NCBI GenBank assembly: GCA_964575425.1
Contig: CAZNRD010000008.1
Coordinates: 37,517-101,516 of the forward strand
DNA length: 64,000 nucleotides
Origin: DATEAV01 sp964575425
GTDB lineage: Bacteria > Chloroflexota > Anaerolineae > Anaerolineales > E44-bin32
Reading direction: 5' to 3'
Position 1 is the stretch's first letter, and the number at the start of each line of letters is the position of its first letter. Positions 34,547 to 43,174 of the stretch are shown here, in pieces. The notes under the pieces were generated by a model. The model had not been told where the DNA came from, searched no databases, and was given only the letters and a program-made list of their open reading frames with translations. Position numbers and translations under genes: made by a program.

Positions 34547-35268
34547 GCCTCTCCTCCCGGCCTGCTGAGCAGGTCCTCCAGCACCCCAGGCCTGCCTGCC
34601 AGTTGCACGAACGTCTCCACACCCAGGAAGGCTCTCCGCCTCGCCCCGGGCGCGCTCGTGATCGGGCTGCTGCTCATCTGCGTGGCGTGACAGCGAATGG
34701 CTTCCCACTTCGCTTCCCAGGCAGGGGAGATGTCCACAACCAGGGTGATGTCCTCGTCGGGGACAGTGCGCAGATTCACCATGCCCAGGCGTTGGGCCTG
34801 CGAACTCGGGACAGCCAGCGCATACACCGCCTCTACTTTCCCGGATCGTTCGCACGCCCGGCGCGCACAGCGGCCGATGACGACGTGGTCGGGGTGGCCG
34901 GACATGCCGTCGGGCCCGAAAGACACTACCACCCACGGCCTGAATCGCGTGATCTGGTCGGCCAGGGCTGAGACCAGCTCGCCTTCTTCGACCTCGGCCA
35001 ATCGTCCATCCAGGTAGTCCAGAAGGAGGGGCGGCTCAAGGCCGAGGGCCGCGCAGGCACAGCGCAGCTCCCGTTCCCGGACCTCTGGGAGCTCCTCGGG
35101 CGTGCAAAGGGGCGGATCGCCGCATGATCCCGCCTGGCCGCGAGTCGCGGTGAGCACCTGCACGCGCACGCCCCGCCTCGCAAGCAGCGCCAGCGTCCCG
35201 CCGCAGCGGTACGTCTCGTCATCTGGATGCGCGAAGATTCCCATCACGCACGGGCCCCCACCTGCCAT
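34543..35268 (-). CDS. PIG-L/LmbE-family N-acetyl-sugar deacetylase
   Basis: 241 residues. The zinc-binding signature FAHPDDETYRCGGTLALLAR is near the start and SFGPDGMSGHPDHVVIGR carries the second metal-binding H-P-D-H. Enzymes of this family deacetylate GlcNAc-linked compounds, including steps of mycothiol and bacillithiol synthesis. In a locus with thioredoxins and arsenic export, a low-molecular-weight-thiol pathway is a reasonable but unproven guess. Confidence 0.85.
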   Translation of the reverse strand: MAGGGPCVMGIFAHPDDETYRCGGTLALLARRGVRVQVLTATRGQAGSCGDPPLCTPEELPEVRERELRCACAALGLEPPLLLDYLDGRLAEVEEGELVSALADQITRFRPWVVVSFGPDGMSGHPDHVVIGRCARRACERSGKVEAVYALAVPSSQAQRLGMVNLRTVPDEDITLVVDISPAWEAKWEAIRCHATQMSSSPITSAPGARRRAFLGVETFVQLAGRPGVLEDLLSRPGGEA

Positions 35269-35289
35269 GGCACCGCCTCGCCCGCCAGA

Positions 35290-35910
35290 CTAGCTGCCCT
35301 GCCGCGCCGGAACCGGAACCGGCAGCAGCTTGACCAGCGCCTCGGCGAGGTCCCGGATCTCCGGGCGGTCGATGTCTTCCACCTCGCCACGATCGCAGCG
35401 CGCGGCCAGCTCGCCATCGATCGGAAGCCTGGCCAGCAGCGGCACGCCCGCCTGCACGGCAACCTCATGGGCATGGCTTGGGCCGAAGATCTCGTACCGA
35501 TTGCCTGTGTCCGGCGCGACGAACCAGGCCATGTTTTCCACCACGCCTACGACCCGCGCCCCCACCACCTGCGCCATGCGCACCGCCTTGCGCACGATCA
35601 GCGACGAGAGCGACTGCGGCGTGGTCACCATCAGAATGCCGCTCACCGGCAGGTTCTGCATGACCGTCAGGGCAGCATCCGAGGTCCCGGGCGGCAGGTC
35701 CACCAGCATGTAGTCGAGCTCACCCCAGCGCACGTCCCCCCAGAACTGCTGGATCGCTCCAGAGATGATTGGCCCGCGCCAGATCACCGCCTCCGTCTCA
35801 TCCTCGAGTAGGAAGTTGATAGACACCAGCTTGATGCCCGTGCGGCTCTGTGCCGGTTCAATCCCCTCCGGCCCGCCGCTCAGCGGCCCGCGCAAGCCGG
35901 TGAGCCGGCG
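35290..35910 (-). pseudogene. Mrp/NBP35-type ATPase, N-terminally deleted
   Basis: The C-terminal two-thirds of an Mrp-like Fe-S carrier is clear: LTGLRGPLSGGPEGIEPAQS, IKLVSINFLLEDE, VIWRGPIISGAIQQFWGDV, GELDYMLVDLPPGTSDAALT and VTTPQSLSSLIVRKAV. The first 100 or so residues including the P-loop (GKGGVGKS) are missing; homology starts abruptly at about 35910, exactly where the OsmC homology of the neighbouring frame ends. Without the P-loop it cannot bind ATP. See the deletion-junction finding. Confidence 0.7.
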
Positions 35911-36190
35911 CCTCATCGCGGTGCATGGCATCGAGCTCGACTCGCGCGCGACGAATGTCCAGCCGCATCTTGCTTCCAATGGCATTGACTTTCGTCAGCA
36001 GGCGGACCCCCACGGCGGCGAGCAGGGTCTCGGCGGCGCTGAACCCTGCCTCCCCGGACCCCTTCTGAATGTTGAGCGTCAGTTCGTGTTCCCGTGCCTT
36101 GATGCGACTGTGAGCCCCATCGAGCCGGCTGGCAGTCACATGGTATGCCTTCGATGCCCCCATCTTGACCTCAACAGACCATCCTGTCAC
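35905..36190 (-). pseudogene. OsmC-like protein, C-terminally deleted
   Basis: Starts with GTG overlapping the stop of ACR3 (GTGA). KAYHVTASRLDGAHSRIKAR, then ELTLNIQKGSGEAGFSAAET and LLAAVGVRLLTKVNAIGSKM match the N-terminal half of OsmC/YhfA-type proteins (thiol-dependent peroxidase or sulfur-relay fold). The usual second half with the catalytic Cys is absent: after ARVELDAMHRDEAP the sequence runs into Mrp in another frame. In place of the first catalytic cysteine (normally at LLAALGxC) stands Arg (AVGVR). Non-functional as read. Confidence 0.65.
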
Positions 36191-37311
36191 AGACTCATCT
36201 GCTCAGCAGCCGTGGGAGCGGCGCGAGTCCAGCGGAGCCGCCTGCGCAGGACCAGCGCCACATTGACCAGTCCGATCAGGACTGGCACCTCCAGCAGCGG
36301 CCCAATGACCGTGGCAAATGCCTGGCTTGACCCGATCCCGAAGATGGCAACGGCAACCGCGATCGCCAGCTCGAAATCGTTGCTGGCGGCCGTGAAGGCC
36401 ACGGCTGTTGCCTCCTCATATCGACTGCCCAGGTTCCGTGCGATGAAGAACCCGGCCAGCCACATCACGCCGAAGTAGACGAGAAGCGGGAGCGCCACCC
36501 TGACGACATCCAGGGGCAGCTGAACGATGTACTCTCCCTTCAGCGAAAACATCACCACAATGGTGAAGAGAAGCGCGGCCAGTGTCAGAGGGCTGATACG
36601 CGGTGCAAACTCCTTTTCGAACCATGCCCTCCCCTTCCACCTAAGGAGAGAGAACCGCGTGACCACCCCTGCCAGAAAGGGCACGCCCAGGTAGGTGAAC
36701 ACCGTCTTGGCCGCTTCGAGGATCGAGATGCGCACACCCAGGCCTTCCGCCAGGCCCAGCCGGCCGAGGAGAAAGGTGATGAAAAACCAAATCATCGGCG
36801 CATAGAACAGCACCTGGAAGATCGCATTGAACGCCACCAGGCCAACGCCCAGCTCGCGGTCGCCCCCGGCGAGCTCGTTCCACACAATGACCATGGCAAT
36901 ACAGCGCGCCAGACCGACCAGGATGACGCCAACCATGTATTCCGGGTAATTGCGCAGGAACAGCACCGCCAGGCTGAACATCAGGAAGGGGCCGACGACC
37001 CAGTTCATGAGCAGAGAGAACACCAGAAGCCGGGGACGGCGAAACACCCGCCCCATCTCCTCGTACCGGACTTTGGCCAGCGGCGGATACATCATCAAGA
37101 TCAGGCCGGCGGCAATCGGAATGGAGGTCGTGCCGACTTGCAGGCTGGCGATCCACTCCGTCACCCGGGGCAGGTAGAAACCTATCGCCACTCCACACCC
37201 CATGGCCAGGAAGATCCACAACGTCAACAGCCGCTCCAGCACCGGTAGGCGGGGCGCAACGGCGACAGCTGTCAACCCTTTCGTAGCGGCTTCGTGAGAC
37301 CGGCCGTCCAT
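36187..37311 (-). CDS. acr3: ACR3-family arsenite efflux permease
   Basis: 374 residues, ten TM segments of the bile-acid:sodium symporter fold. Diagnostic for ACR3: PLAKVRYEEMGRVFRRPRLL in loop 2, then VGLARCIAMVIVWNELAGGD with the essential cysteine (137) and the N-x-L-A-x-G-D motif. Exports arsenite from the cytoplasm. A GGAGG lies 9 bases before the ATG. It follows a broken ArsP-like permease and an ArsR-type regulator, consistent with an ars operon. Confidence 0.93.
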   Translation of the reverse strand: MDGRSHEAATKGLTAVAVAPRLPVLERLLTLWIFLAMGCGVAIGFYLPRVTEWIASLQVGTTSIPIAAGLILMMYPPLAKVRYEEMGRVFRRPRLLVFSLLMNWVVGPFLMFSLAVLFLRNYPEYMVGVILVGLARCIAMVIVWNELAGGDRELGVGLVAFNAIFQVLFYAPMIWFFITFLLGRLGLAEGLGVRISILEAAKTVFTYLGVPFLAGVVTRFSLLRWKGRAWFEKEFAPRISPLTLAALLFTIVVMFSLKGEYIVQLPLDVVRVALPLLVYFGVMWLAGFFIARNLGSRYEEATAVAFTAASNDFELAIAVAVAIFGIGSSQAFATVIGPLLEVPVLIGLVNVALVLRRRLRWTRAAPTAAEQMSL

Positions 37312-37488
37312 GTCAGACTACCTCCGATGGAAGGATGTCTTGGTCAGCGATTCCGGATTCGCGCGTTCCTGTCAGCGGGCCCAGCATCGCCGGGACCAAA
37401 CGGTTCCCAAGCTTGGCAGCACCTGATGCCTCCATCCTCTCGACCTCCACCCCTAGGCCGGAGACCACCCGCCCTGGGGCCTCACGGT

Positions 37489-38966
37489 TCAGTCCGACGA
37501 GGCGCGCTGCACGGCCATCTCCCGAGCATGGTCCTTCCGGGAAACAACCCACAGGGCAAGAGCGAGCACCGTCAGAAAACCCGCCAAGTAGAGGGCAATC
37601 GCCCACAACGGCGTACCATCAATCCAGGCGCCGTAGAGCAGCCCAGCCAAGGCGCTGAAGAGAGCGACCCAGGCAACGTAGGTCCAGGCCTTGAGCCGCC
37701 CGATGATCGCCGAGACGATCAGGATGCTCTGCAGACTCAGCTCGGGATCAGCCATCAGGTAGGCCAGGAGCGGGCCCCGGTGCATGCCCAGGCTGAGGAA
37801 CATCTTAGCGATCGGCACTTCCACCAGCGTGGGGAAGTACATGAAAACCCCGAAGGCGACACCAGCCAGGTTGCCCAGGATGGTGTTCTCCCCGGCCAAC
37901 GCTTCGATCCATTCGGGCCGGATCAGCTGGCGCAGCACGCCCACACCAAAGACCCCCACGATCAGCAGCGGGAAGATCTGCTTGACGAAGCGCCAGCTCT
38001 CCCAGAGCCAGTCCCGCATCTCACGCGCCTCGAAGTGGCGACGGGCCAGGTACAGCAGCGCCAGAACAGCCAGCGCCACGCCGAAGAAACGCCCGGTGAA
38101 TTCGATCCGCAGACCCGCCGCCATCGGTTCCATCCGGACGGCCGCGACCATCAGCGTCAGCACGACCAAACCCAGGGCAACGCCGGTCTAGCGATTGAAG
38201 CCCTCCGTGACCCGGTCCAGCCCATACCAGGAGGCCACGCCAATCAGCCCGAGCAGAACGATGAGGACGGCACCCTGCACCGTCACGCCTTCCTCGCCCC
38301 GGTTCGGGTCGTAGGGCACGAGGTGGGTGAGCGTCTGCTCAAGACCGACCGTCCCTCCGACCGGCAGGGTGACATCGCCATAGGCGTTGGTCAACAGCCC
38401 GATCTTGAGAGTGCCAGAAAGAAGCAGGGCCACAAGGACCAACAGGAAGATGGCCGCCGTCCGCCGCATCGAGCCCCGTCCGGCGAACAGCGCGTCGGTC
38501 TTCTTGTCGTGCAGGATGTCCTCGCGGCGGAAGATCAGCGCCATGATCATCCCGATACCAATGCCGAAGGCCAGGGAGAGGATCAGGCGGGCGAAGGCCA
38601 GGTCCGCCCCGATCACCCCACCGGTGTAGACCAGAGCCAGGATGTTCGCCGCCGGGCGAAGAAGAGGAAGGTGATCGCCGGTCCCAGGCCGGCGCCCTTC
38701 TTGTAGATGCCGGCGAAGAGCGGCACGATGGTGCACGAGCAGACCGCCAGCACGGTCCCCGCCAGCGCGGCTGCCGGGTAGGAGATGAACTTCGGCGCCC
38801 CACGACCCAGGAAACGCGTCACCGACTCCTTCGGGATCAACGCGCTCATCCCGCCCGCGATGAAGAAGGCGGGGACAAGGCAGAGCAGCACGTGCGCCGC
38901 CAGGTAGGCCCCCAGGTTGCCCAGCCCTCCCTGCACCAGCCTCATCAGGAATTCAATGATGGCCAC
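37489..38966 (-). pseudogene. ArsP/DUF318-like permease, broken by a frameshift and an amber codon
   Basis: Start GTG at 38966 (GGAGG upstream) gives VAIIEFLMRLVQGGLGNLGA through AAALAGTVLAVCSCTIVPLF with the cysteine pair typical of these permeases. At 38654-38656 a run of three Gs needs a fourth to join FLFFA to PAANILALVYTGG. The frame then runs to VTEGFNR, an in-frame TAG (38188-38190), and continues with TGVALGLVVLTLMVAAVRME and the second half-repeat (FVKQIFPLLIVGVFGVGVL, MYFPTLVEVPIAKMFLSLG). Intact it would be about 490 residues with two permease repeats, exporting organoarsenicals or a related metalloid by family knowledge. Confidence 0.75.
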
Positions 38967-39008
38967 GTATTCGCCTCCGCTTTCAGCGTCTCCAGTTGGC
39001 ACCGGTAT

Positions 39009-39028
39009 TCATTCCAAAACCCGAATGA
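39009..39028. promoter_or_regulatory. Candidate ArsR operator 1
   Basis: TCATTC-N8-GAATGA, about 45 bases upstream of the permease start. Shares half-sites and exact 8-base spacing with two further copies (39117-39136 and 39631-39650). Confidence 0.6.
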
Positions 39029-39263
39029 CCGGCAGCAAAAAGAAAACATGCCTCTGCTCCGTGCCGTCGCAACGTCTGGCACCCAACCCGACTACGCACG
39101 GCATGACTCACCACCAATTCCGAAATCTGAATGAATCCTAGTACCGCCAAACCGGCCCGGTGAGTGCCAGAGGTCACCCACGTCCCGTGACACCGGTCAC
39201 CTCTACTTCAGCCGGCGACCCCGGCCGAGCAGCCGGGCAGCCGCCATGCTGTGTCTGCTGGGC
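39029..39263. other. Intergenic region between arsR and the permease
   Basis: No gene recognisable. It holds operator copy 2 and probably the promoter of the permease/ACR3 operon, though no convincing -35/-10 pair is visible. Confidence 0.5.
39117..39136. promoter_or_regulatory. Candidate ArsR operator 2
   Basis: ATTC-CGAAATCT-GAAT followed by GAAT, the same ATTC-N8-GAATGAAT form as copy 3. Lies between the arsR gene and operator 1. Confidence 0.55.
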
Positions 39264-39632
39264 TCACTTCAGGCTGATCTCCGGCATGGCAGCGCAGTGC
39301 GGGCAGCCGCAGTCGTCAAGGCGAAGAGGAACTGGGAGGAGATCCTCCACGCCTGCACTGTGCCGAATTGCGGACAGAACCCGCATGGCTCTCGGCTCCC
39401 CAATGCGATAAAAGATGAAGGTTCCCTCGCGCCGCTCCCGCAGCAGCCCTGCCCGTCGCAGCACCATGATCTGCTGCGAGATGTAGGCCTGTCTCAGGCC
39501 AAGCATGGCCTGCAGGTGGCAGACGCAGGCCTCCTGCTGGGCAAGGATCCCGGCAATCCGCAGCCGAACCGGGTGCGCCAGCGCCTTCAGGAGCGCGGCC
39601 TGGGGACCGTAGACATCCACGAGAAAACCCAT
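39264..39632 (-). CDS. arsR: ArsR/SmtB-family repressor
   Basis: About 122 residues. LLKALAHPVRLRIAGILAQQ opens the winged helix; EACVCHLQAMLGLRQAYISQ has the ELCVC-like metal-binding CVC in helix 3, the arsenite site of ArsR proteins, and the recognition helix. QQIMVLRRAGLLRERREGTF is the wing. The C-terminal DDCGCPHCAAMPE adds three further cysteines. Start set at 39632; an ATG at 39653 would place a candidate operator (39631-39650) inside the coding region. No clear SD at either. Expected to repress itself and the downstream permease/ACR3 genes until As(III) or a similar ion binds. Confidence 0.88.
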   Translation of the reverse strand: MGFLVDVYGPQAALLKALAHPVRLRIAGILAQQEACVCHLQAMLGLRQAYISQQIMVLRRAGLLRERREGTFIFYRIGEPRAMRVLSAIRHSAGVEDLLPVPLRLDDCGCPHCAAMPEISLK

Positions 39633-39650
39633 TCCATGACCCGAATGAAT
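39631..39650. promoter_or_regulatory. Candidate ArsR operator 3 (autoregulatory)
   Basis: ATTC-CATGACCC-GAAT followed by GAAT, on top of the arsR translation start. Same half-sites and 8-base spacing as copies 1 and 2. Confidence 0.6.
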
Positions 39651-39771
39651 CATAACCGAAAAGCCACGAACCGTGCGGCGCTGCCCGCCGCTCCCCGGCT
39701 GCCTTGCAGGCTTCCCCCTGCGACCGCGCGGGCACGACGCCTTTCGGGCGTCCAGACCCCCGTGCGCACGC

Positions 39772-40659
39772 TCACAGAGGTGACAGCCTTCCTGACTGTT
39801 CAAACCAGTAGCAGGCCGCCCCGATGACGCCGCCCTTATCCGGCGGGAGTGCCCCCATCTCGATGCGCAGGCCGAAGTTCGCGTCACTGGGACAGATGCG
39901 GTTGAAGGCAGCCCGCACCCGATGGAGCAGCGCCTCTCCCACCTGTGAGAGCCCGCCCGAGAGGAGCACAAGCTCCAGGTCAAGCAGGACATGCGCGTTG
40001 GCAATGGCCCAGGCCACTCGTTCACACATCTCATCGATCAGAGCCGCCGCCCTCTCGTCGCCGCTCGCCTCACGGGCAAAGAGGGAACCGCGCGGCTCGC
40101 CCAGCGTCCGCACGAGCAAACCGGGCGACGCCAGGCTCTCCAGCGTCGCGTACGACCCCCTCTGCGCTTCAGGAAGGAGCATCAGACCGATCTCGGCACC
40201 GCTGCTGTGAGCCCCGCGGCGCAGTCGCCCATCAAGCATGAGCCCACAACCGATTCCGGTTCCCAGCGTCAGCAGCAGGACATCCTTCATCCCACGCGCT
40301 GCGCCGTAGTGCGCTTCCCCGAGAAGGAACAGGTTCCCGTCGTTGTCGATGACGCACGGCTTGCCGATCTCCTGTTCGATGCGCCGCCTCAGAGGGAACT
40401 CCTCGAGGGCGCGCTGCCCCGCCAGGCCCGGCAGAATACGGTCCCCCTGGAGCGCGGCAGCAACCGCGATGCCCGTACCGGCGATCCCCGCAAGGCCGTC
40501 GAGCCCCCGCGCCGCCTGAACAAGGCGCGCCAGGATCTCCTCCCCCTCAAGCGCCTCGTTCATCGCCAGGGTGCGAAAGTCGAGCACCCTGCCCTCCAGG
40601 TTCACAATCCCCAATCGCAGGTTGCTTCCTCCCAGGTCCACCCCCAGGGCGATCTCCAT
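39772..40659 (-). CDS. ROK-family sugar kinase
   Basis: About 295 residues from MEIALGVDLGGSNLRLG. ATP-site DLGG, sugar-binding ALEEFPLRRRIEQEIGKPCV and CVIDNDGNLFLLGEAHYG, catalytic Asp in IDNDGN, and LTLGTGIGCGLMLDG phosphate loop. The usual ROK zinc motif (CxCGxxGCxE) is absent: the expected place reads AQRGSYATLESLAS. Likely phosphorylates the free hexose (glucose or mannose) released by the phosphorylases of this locus. GGAG precedes the ATG at 40659; a 190-base gap separates it from the epimerase gene. Confidence 0.85.
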   Translation of the reverse strand: MEIALGVDLGGSNLRLGIVNLEGRVLDFRTLAMNEALEGEEILARLVQAARGLDGLAGIAGTGIAVAAALQGDRILPGLAGQRALEEFPLRRRIEQEIGKPCVIDNDGNLFLLGEAHYGAARGMKDVLLLTLGTGIGCGLMLDGRLRRGAHSSGAEIGLMLLPEAQRGSYATLESLASPGLLVRTLGEPRGSLFAREASGDERAAALIDEMCERVAWAIANAHVLLDLELVLLSGGLSQVGEALLHRVRAAFNRICPSDANFGLRIEMGALPPDKGGVIGAACYWFEQSGRLSPL

Positions 40660-40850
40660 CCTTGCACTCCTCAGCGCGTCGCCCAAGTCTCAAGGCGCCC
40701 GCGCCCCTGCACTCCCACGCACTGAAGCCAGGGGCGGCAGTGTTGCCTGCTTGCCGCCCTTCCGTCCTCAGATTCCTACCCAGACGCGAACATCGTTCTA
40801 GCCGCAGTCTTTCTCTCGCCGCTCGCACCCTCCGTCATACACCCATCACT

Positions 40851-42065
40851 TCACGACACTGCCTCCAGCCGACGGAGCATCTCCATGCACGCCCGGCTCT
40901 GATGATAGGGACATTCCCATGGCCCAACCTTGAAGGTCTCGTTGTCCGGCGTCCCATCGTCATACAGGCGCTTGAACCACTCCCCGTGTCGTCGGTCGAC
41001 GACGTGTTGCCGGATGTACTGCCAGCAGCGCTGGGCCGCTTCCCGATAGCGTTGTTCGCCGCTCACCTGGTATGCGTTGTAGAAACCGACCACAGCCTCG
41101 GCTTGGGCCCACCAGGACCTGCTGCGGTCGATGAGGCCATGAGGCCCGGCTTCTCCCAGCACGCTTCCATCTCTGTCGACGCCCTCCCGGAGAACGAAAT
41201 CTGCAAGGCGCAGACTGGCCTCCCGGACGCGTCCCCTCAGCTCCTCATCCCCCAACAGCTCCACCGCTTCCCCCAGCAGCCAGCTCGCCTCGATGTCATG
41301 GCCGAAGGAGACCCGTTCCAGGAGCGATCGCCATTCCCGATCAAAATAGAGCTTGAGATGACCGGAGCGCGCGTCGAAGATGTGCTCTAGAAATGCGATC
41401 ACGAGGGACCGCTGCTGATGGGCCACCCGTTCGTCGGGCCACACATGCAAGAGATTGCCATAGGCTTCCAGGATGTGCAGCACGGTGTTCATCGACTTCC
41501 AGCAGTTGAGGTCACGTTCGCTCAGGCGCATGTCCTCCAGCTCGCCCCACTGCCGGCTCCGAGCCTCGAGGTAACCGCCGTATGTTGCATCGAAACCATG
41601 GTCCTCAACCAGGCGGAAGAGGTCCTGCGCCAGCTCAAGACTCTGCGGCTCCCTCGTCGCCCGATAGTACTCGCTCAGCCCATAGATGCCGAATGCCTGC
41701 GCGTACAGGTGCTTGTGGTCGCAAAGCGCGCGGCCACTCCGATCTACCTGCCAGAACAGACCTCCGAATTCATGATCCCAGAACTTGTCCCGGAGATAGT
41801 CAAACGCCCGGCGCGCCATCGCCAGGTACTGGCTCCCACCCAGTCGGCGGTGGGCCGCGGAAAACGTCCAGAGTATCCGAGCACACAGCACAGCCGATCG
41901 CGGCACTTCATTGCGGATATCAAGATCGTTGGTGATGCCCCCATAGAAGCCCCCGTGCACCCCGTCTGCAGCGTGCGTAATCCAGAACGGCAGGATGTTC
42001 CCTTCCAGCTCTTCGGCCAGCTCCTGCCGGAACTCCGCAGCCTGCAACAGCCTCTCCCTCGACAA
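40851..42065 (-). CDS. AGE-superfamily cellobiose-2-epimerase-like enzyme
   Basis: 404 residues, alpha6/alpha6-barrel. SFGHDIEASWLLGEA (His near 256) and KVGPWECPYHQSRACMEM (His near 388) are the two catalytic-histidine motifs characteristic of cellobiose 2-epimerases, as is WFKRLYDDGTP. These convert beta-1,4-linked Glc-Glc or Man-Man to the corresponding epimer at the reducing end. Next to GH130 this suggests mannobiose to mannosyl-glucose conversion, or the reverse for cellobiose. Simple GlcNAc-2-epimerase activity is less likely. Confidence 0.87.
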   Translation of the reverse strand: MSRERLLQAAEFRQELAEELEGNILPFWITHAADGVHGGFYGGITNDLDIRNEVPRSAVLCARILWTFSAAHRRLGGSQYLAMARRAFDYLRDKFWDHEFGGLFWQVDRSGRALCDHKHLYAQAFGIYGLSEYYRATREPQSLELAQDLFRLVEDHGFDATYGGYLEARSRQWGELEDMRLSERDLNCWKSMNTVLHILEAYGNLLHVWPDERVAHQQRSLVIAFLEHIFDARSGHLKLYFDREWRSLLERVSFGHDIEASWLLGEAVELLGDEELRGRVREASLRLADFVLREGVDRDGSVLGEAGPHGLIDRSRSWWAQAEAVVGFYNAYQVSGEQRYREAAQRCWQYIRQHVVDRRHGEWFKRLYDDGTPDNETFKVGPWECPYHQSRACMEMLRRLEAVS

Positions 42066-42068
42066 GCC

Positions 42069-42254
42069 TCAAGCCTCCTCGACTCCGCACAGAGAGACGC
42101 CGGCGCCACCCAATTGGCGCAGATGGATACGGGTCTTGCCTTTCAGGTCCACTGTGAAGGAGTCCTTCCGGGAGAGGGTCAGACGCCGGCGCAAGTCCGA
42201 GCTGCTGTCGGGCTTCGGCCTCGTCGGCTCAAGGCCGAATCCCATCACCTGCAC
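42069..42254 (-). CDS. Hypothetical 58-61-residue protein
   Basis: It fills the space between the ABC ATPase stop and the epimerase start (6 and 3 bases of spacing) in the same direction, which argues it is real. Sequence has a beta-strand pattern (SFTVDLKGKTRIHLRQLGGA) with a basic N-terminal half and acidic C-terminal end; no family recognised. GTG at 42254 or ATG at 42245 could be the start. It could also be the remnant of a longer carbohydrate-binding domain. Confidence 0.45.
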   Translation of the reverse strand: MQVMGFGLEPTRPKPDSSSDLRRRLTLSRKDSFTVDLKGKTRIHLRQLGGAGVSLCGVEEA

Positions 42255-42259
42255 ATTCC

Positions 42260-43174
42260 CTATGCCGCCATCGCCACCAGATGATCCTGCTCGACTTCCA
42301 CGAGCTTTGCCGCCTGTGCATCGGCACTGCCCCCAGCGGGCTTCACAAGGAGCTCATTCGGCTGTGCCAGTTCCTCGCTGACCTGCGCTGCGGCATCCCA
42401 CCGACGGTCGAGGCGCGGCACGGAGGCCATCAGCATCTTGGTGTAGGGATGAAGCGGATTGTGGAAGACCTTCTCGCTGGCTCCCATTTCCACCACGCAG
42501 CCCCTCTGGAGGATGATTGCCCGGTCACTGACATAGTAGGCCAGCGACAGGTCATGCGTGATGAAAAGGATGGACAGGCCACTGGACTTGAGGTCGGCCA
42601 GCAGGTTGAGCACATCGATGCGCGTGGAGGCGTCCAGCATGCTGATGATCTCATCTGCCACCAGCAGCTCGATCTCCAGCAGGCAGGCGCGCGCAATGAG
42701 GAAGCGCTGCAGCTGGCCGCCGCTCAACTGATGGGGGTACTTGTTCAACACATGTGCCGGGTTCAAACCCACCCAGCGCAGCGTCTGATCCACCTTCTGA
42801 CGCCACTCCTCGTCAGTCTGATGGGGGCAAAACTCCTTCCTGAGGATCCGGAACATCCGGTCCGCCTTGAAGATCGGGTTGAATGAGCTGAATGGATCCT
42901 GGAACACGCCCTGCACTTTGCGGTAGTAATCCTTCAGGGCGGGTCCCTTGAGCGCCGAGATATCCGCCCCGTTGAACCAGATCGTTCCCGAACTGACATC
43001 GGTCAGGCGGAGGATCATCCTGCCGATCGTCGTCTTGCCGCTCCCGCTCTCGCCGATCAACGACACAACCTCTCTGTCCCTGATGTCGAAACTCACATCT
43101 CTCACCGCGCGCAGCTGCTTCCCGCCAAAGGTGCCCACCCGATAGACTTTCGAGACGCAATCCAGCCTAAGCAT
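42260..43174 (-). CDS. Oligopeptide/oligosaccharide ABC importer ATPase (DppF-like)
   Basis: 304 residues. Walker A GESGSGKTTIGRM, signature LSGGQLQRFLIARA, Walker B LLVADEIISMLDAS, H-loop FITHDLSLAYYVSD. The usual Asp-Glu-Pro after Walker B is DEII, normal for some of these. Its ATG overlaps the stop of the preceding ATPase. Acts with 43167-44129 and the two permeases. Confidence 0.88.
   Translation of the reverse strand: MLRLDCVSKVYRVGTFGGKQLRAVRDVSFDIRDREVVSLIGESGSGKTTIGRMILRLTDVSSGTIWFNGADISALKGPALKDYYRKVQGVFQDPFSSFNPIFKADRMFRILRKEFCPHQTDEEWRQKVDQTLRWVGLNPAHVLNKYPHQLSGGQLQRFLIARACLLEIELLVADEIISMLDASTRIDVLNLLADLKSSGLSILFITHDLSLAYYVSDRAIILQRGCVVEMGASEKVFHNPLHPYTKMLMASVPRLDRRWDAAAQVSEELAQPNELLVKPAGGSADAQAAKLVEVEQDHLVAMAA

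Noticed and set aside
33596..34936. 446-codon version of the ABC ATPase
   Set aside because: The first 130 codons overlap the PIG-L gene in antiphase and are Arg/Pro-rich; the GTG at 34546 has a strong SD and the normal protein start.
37313..37606. Minus-strand frame of 97 codons between ACR3 and the permease
   Set aside because: Overlaps the permease 3' end, Gly/Pro-rich, no SD, no family resemblance.
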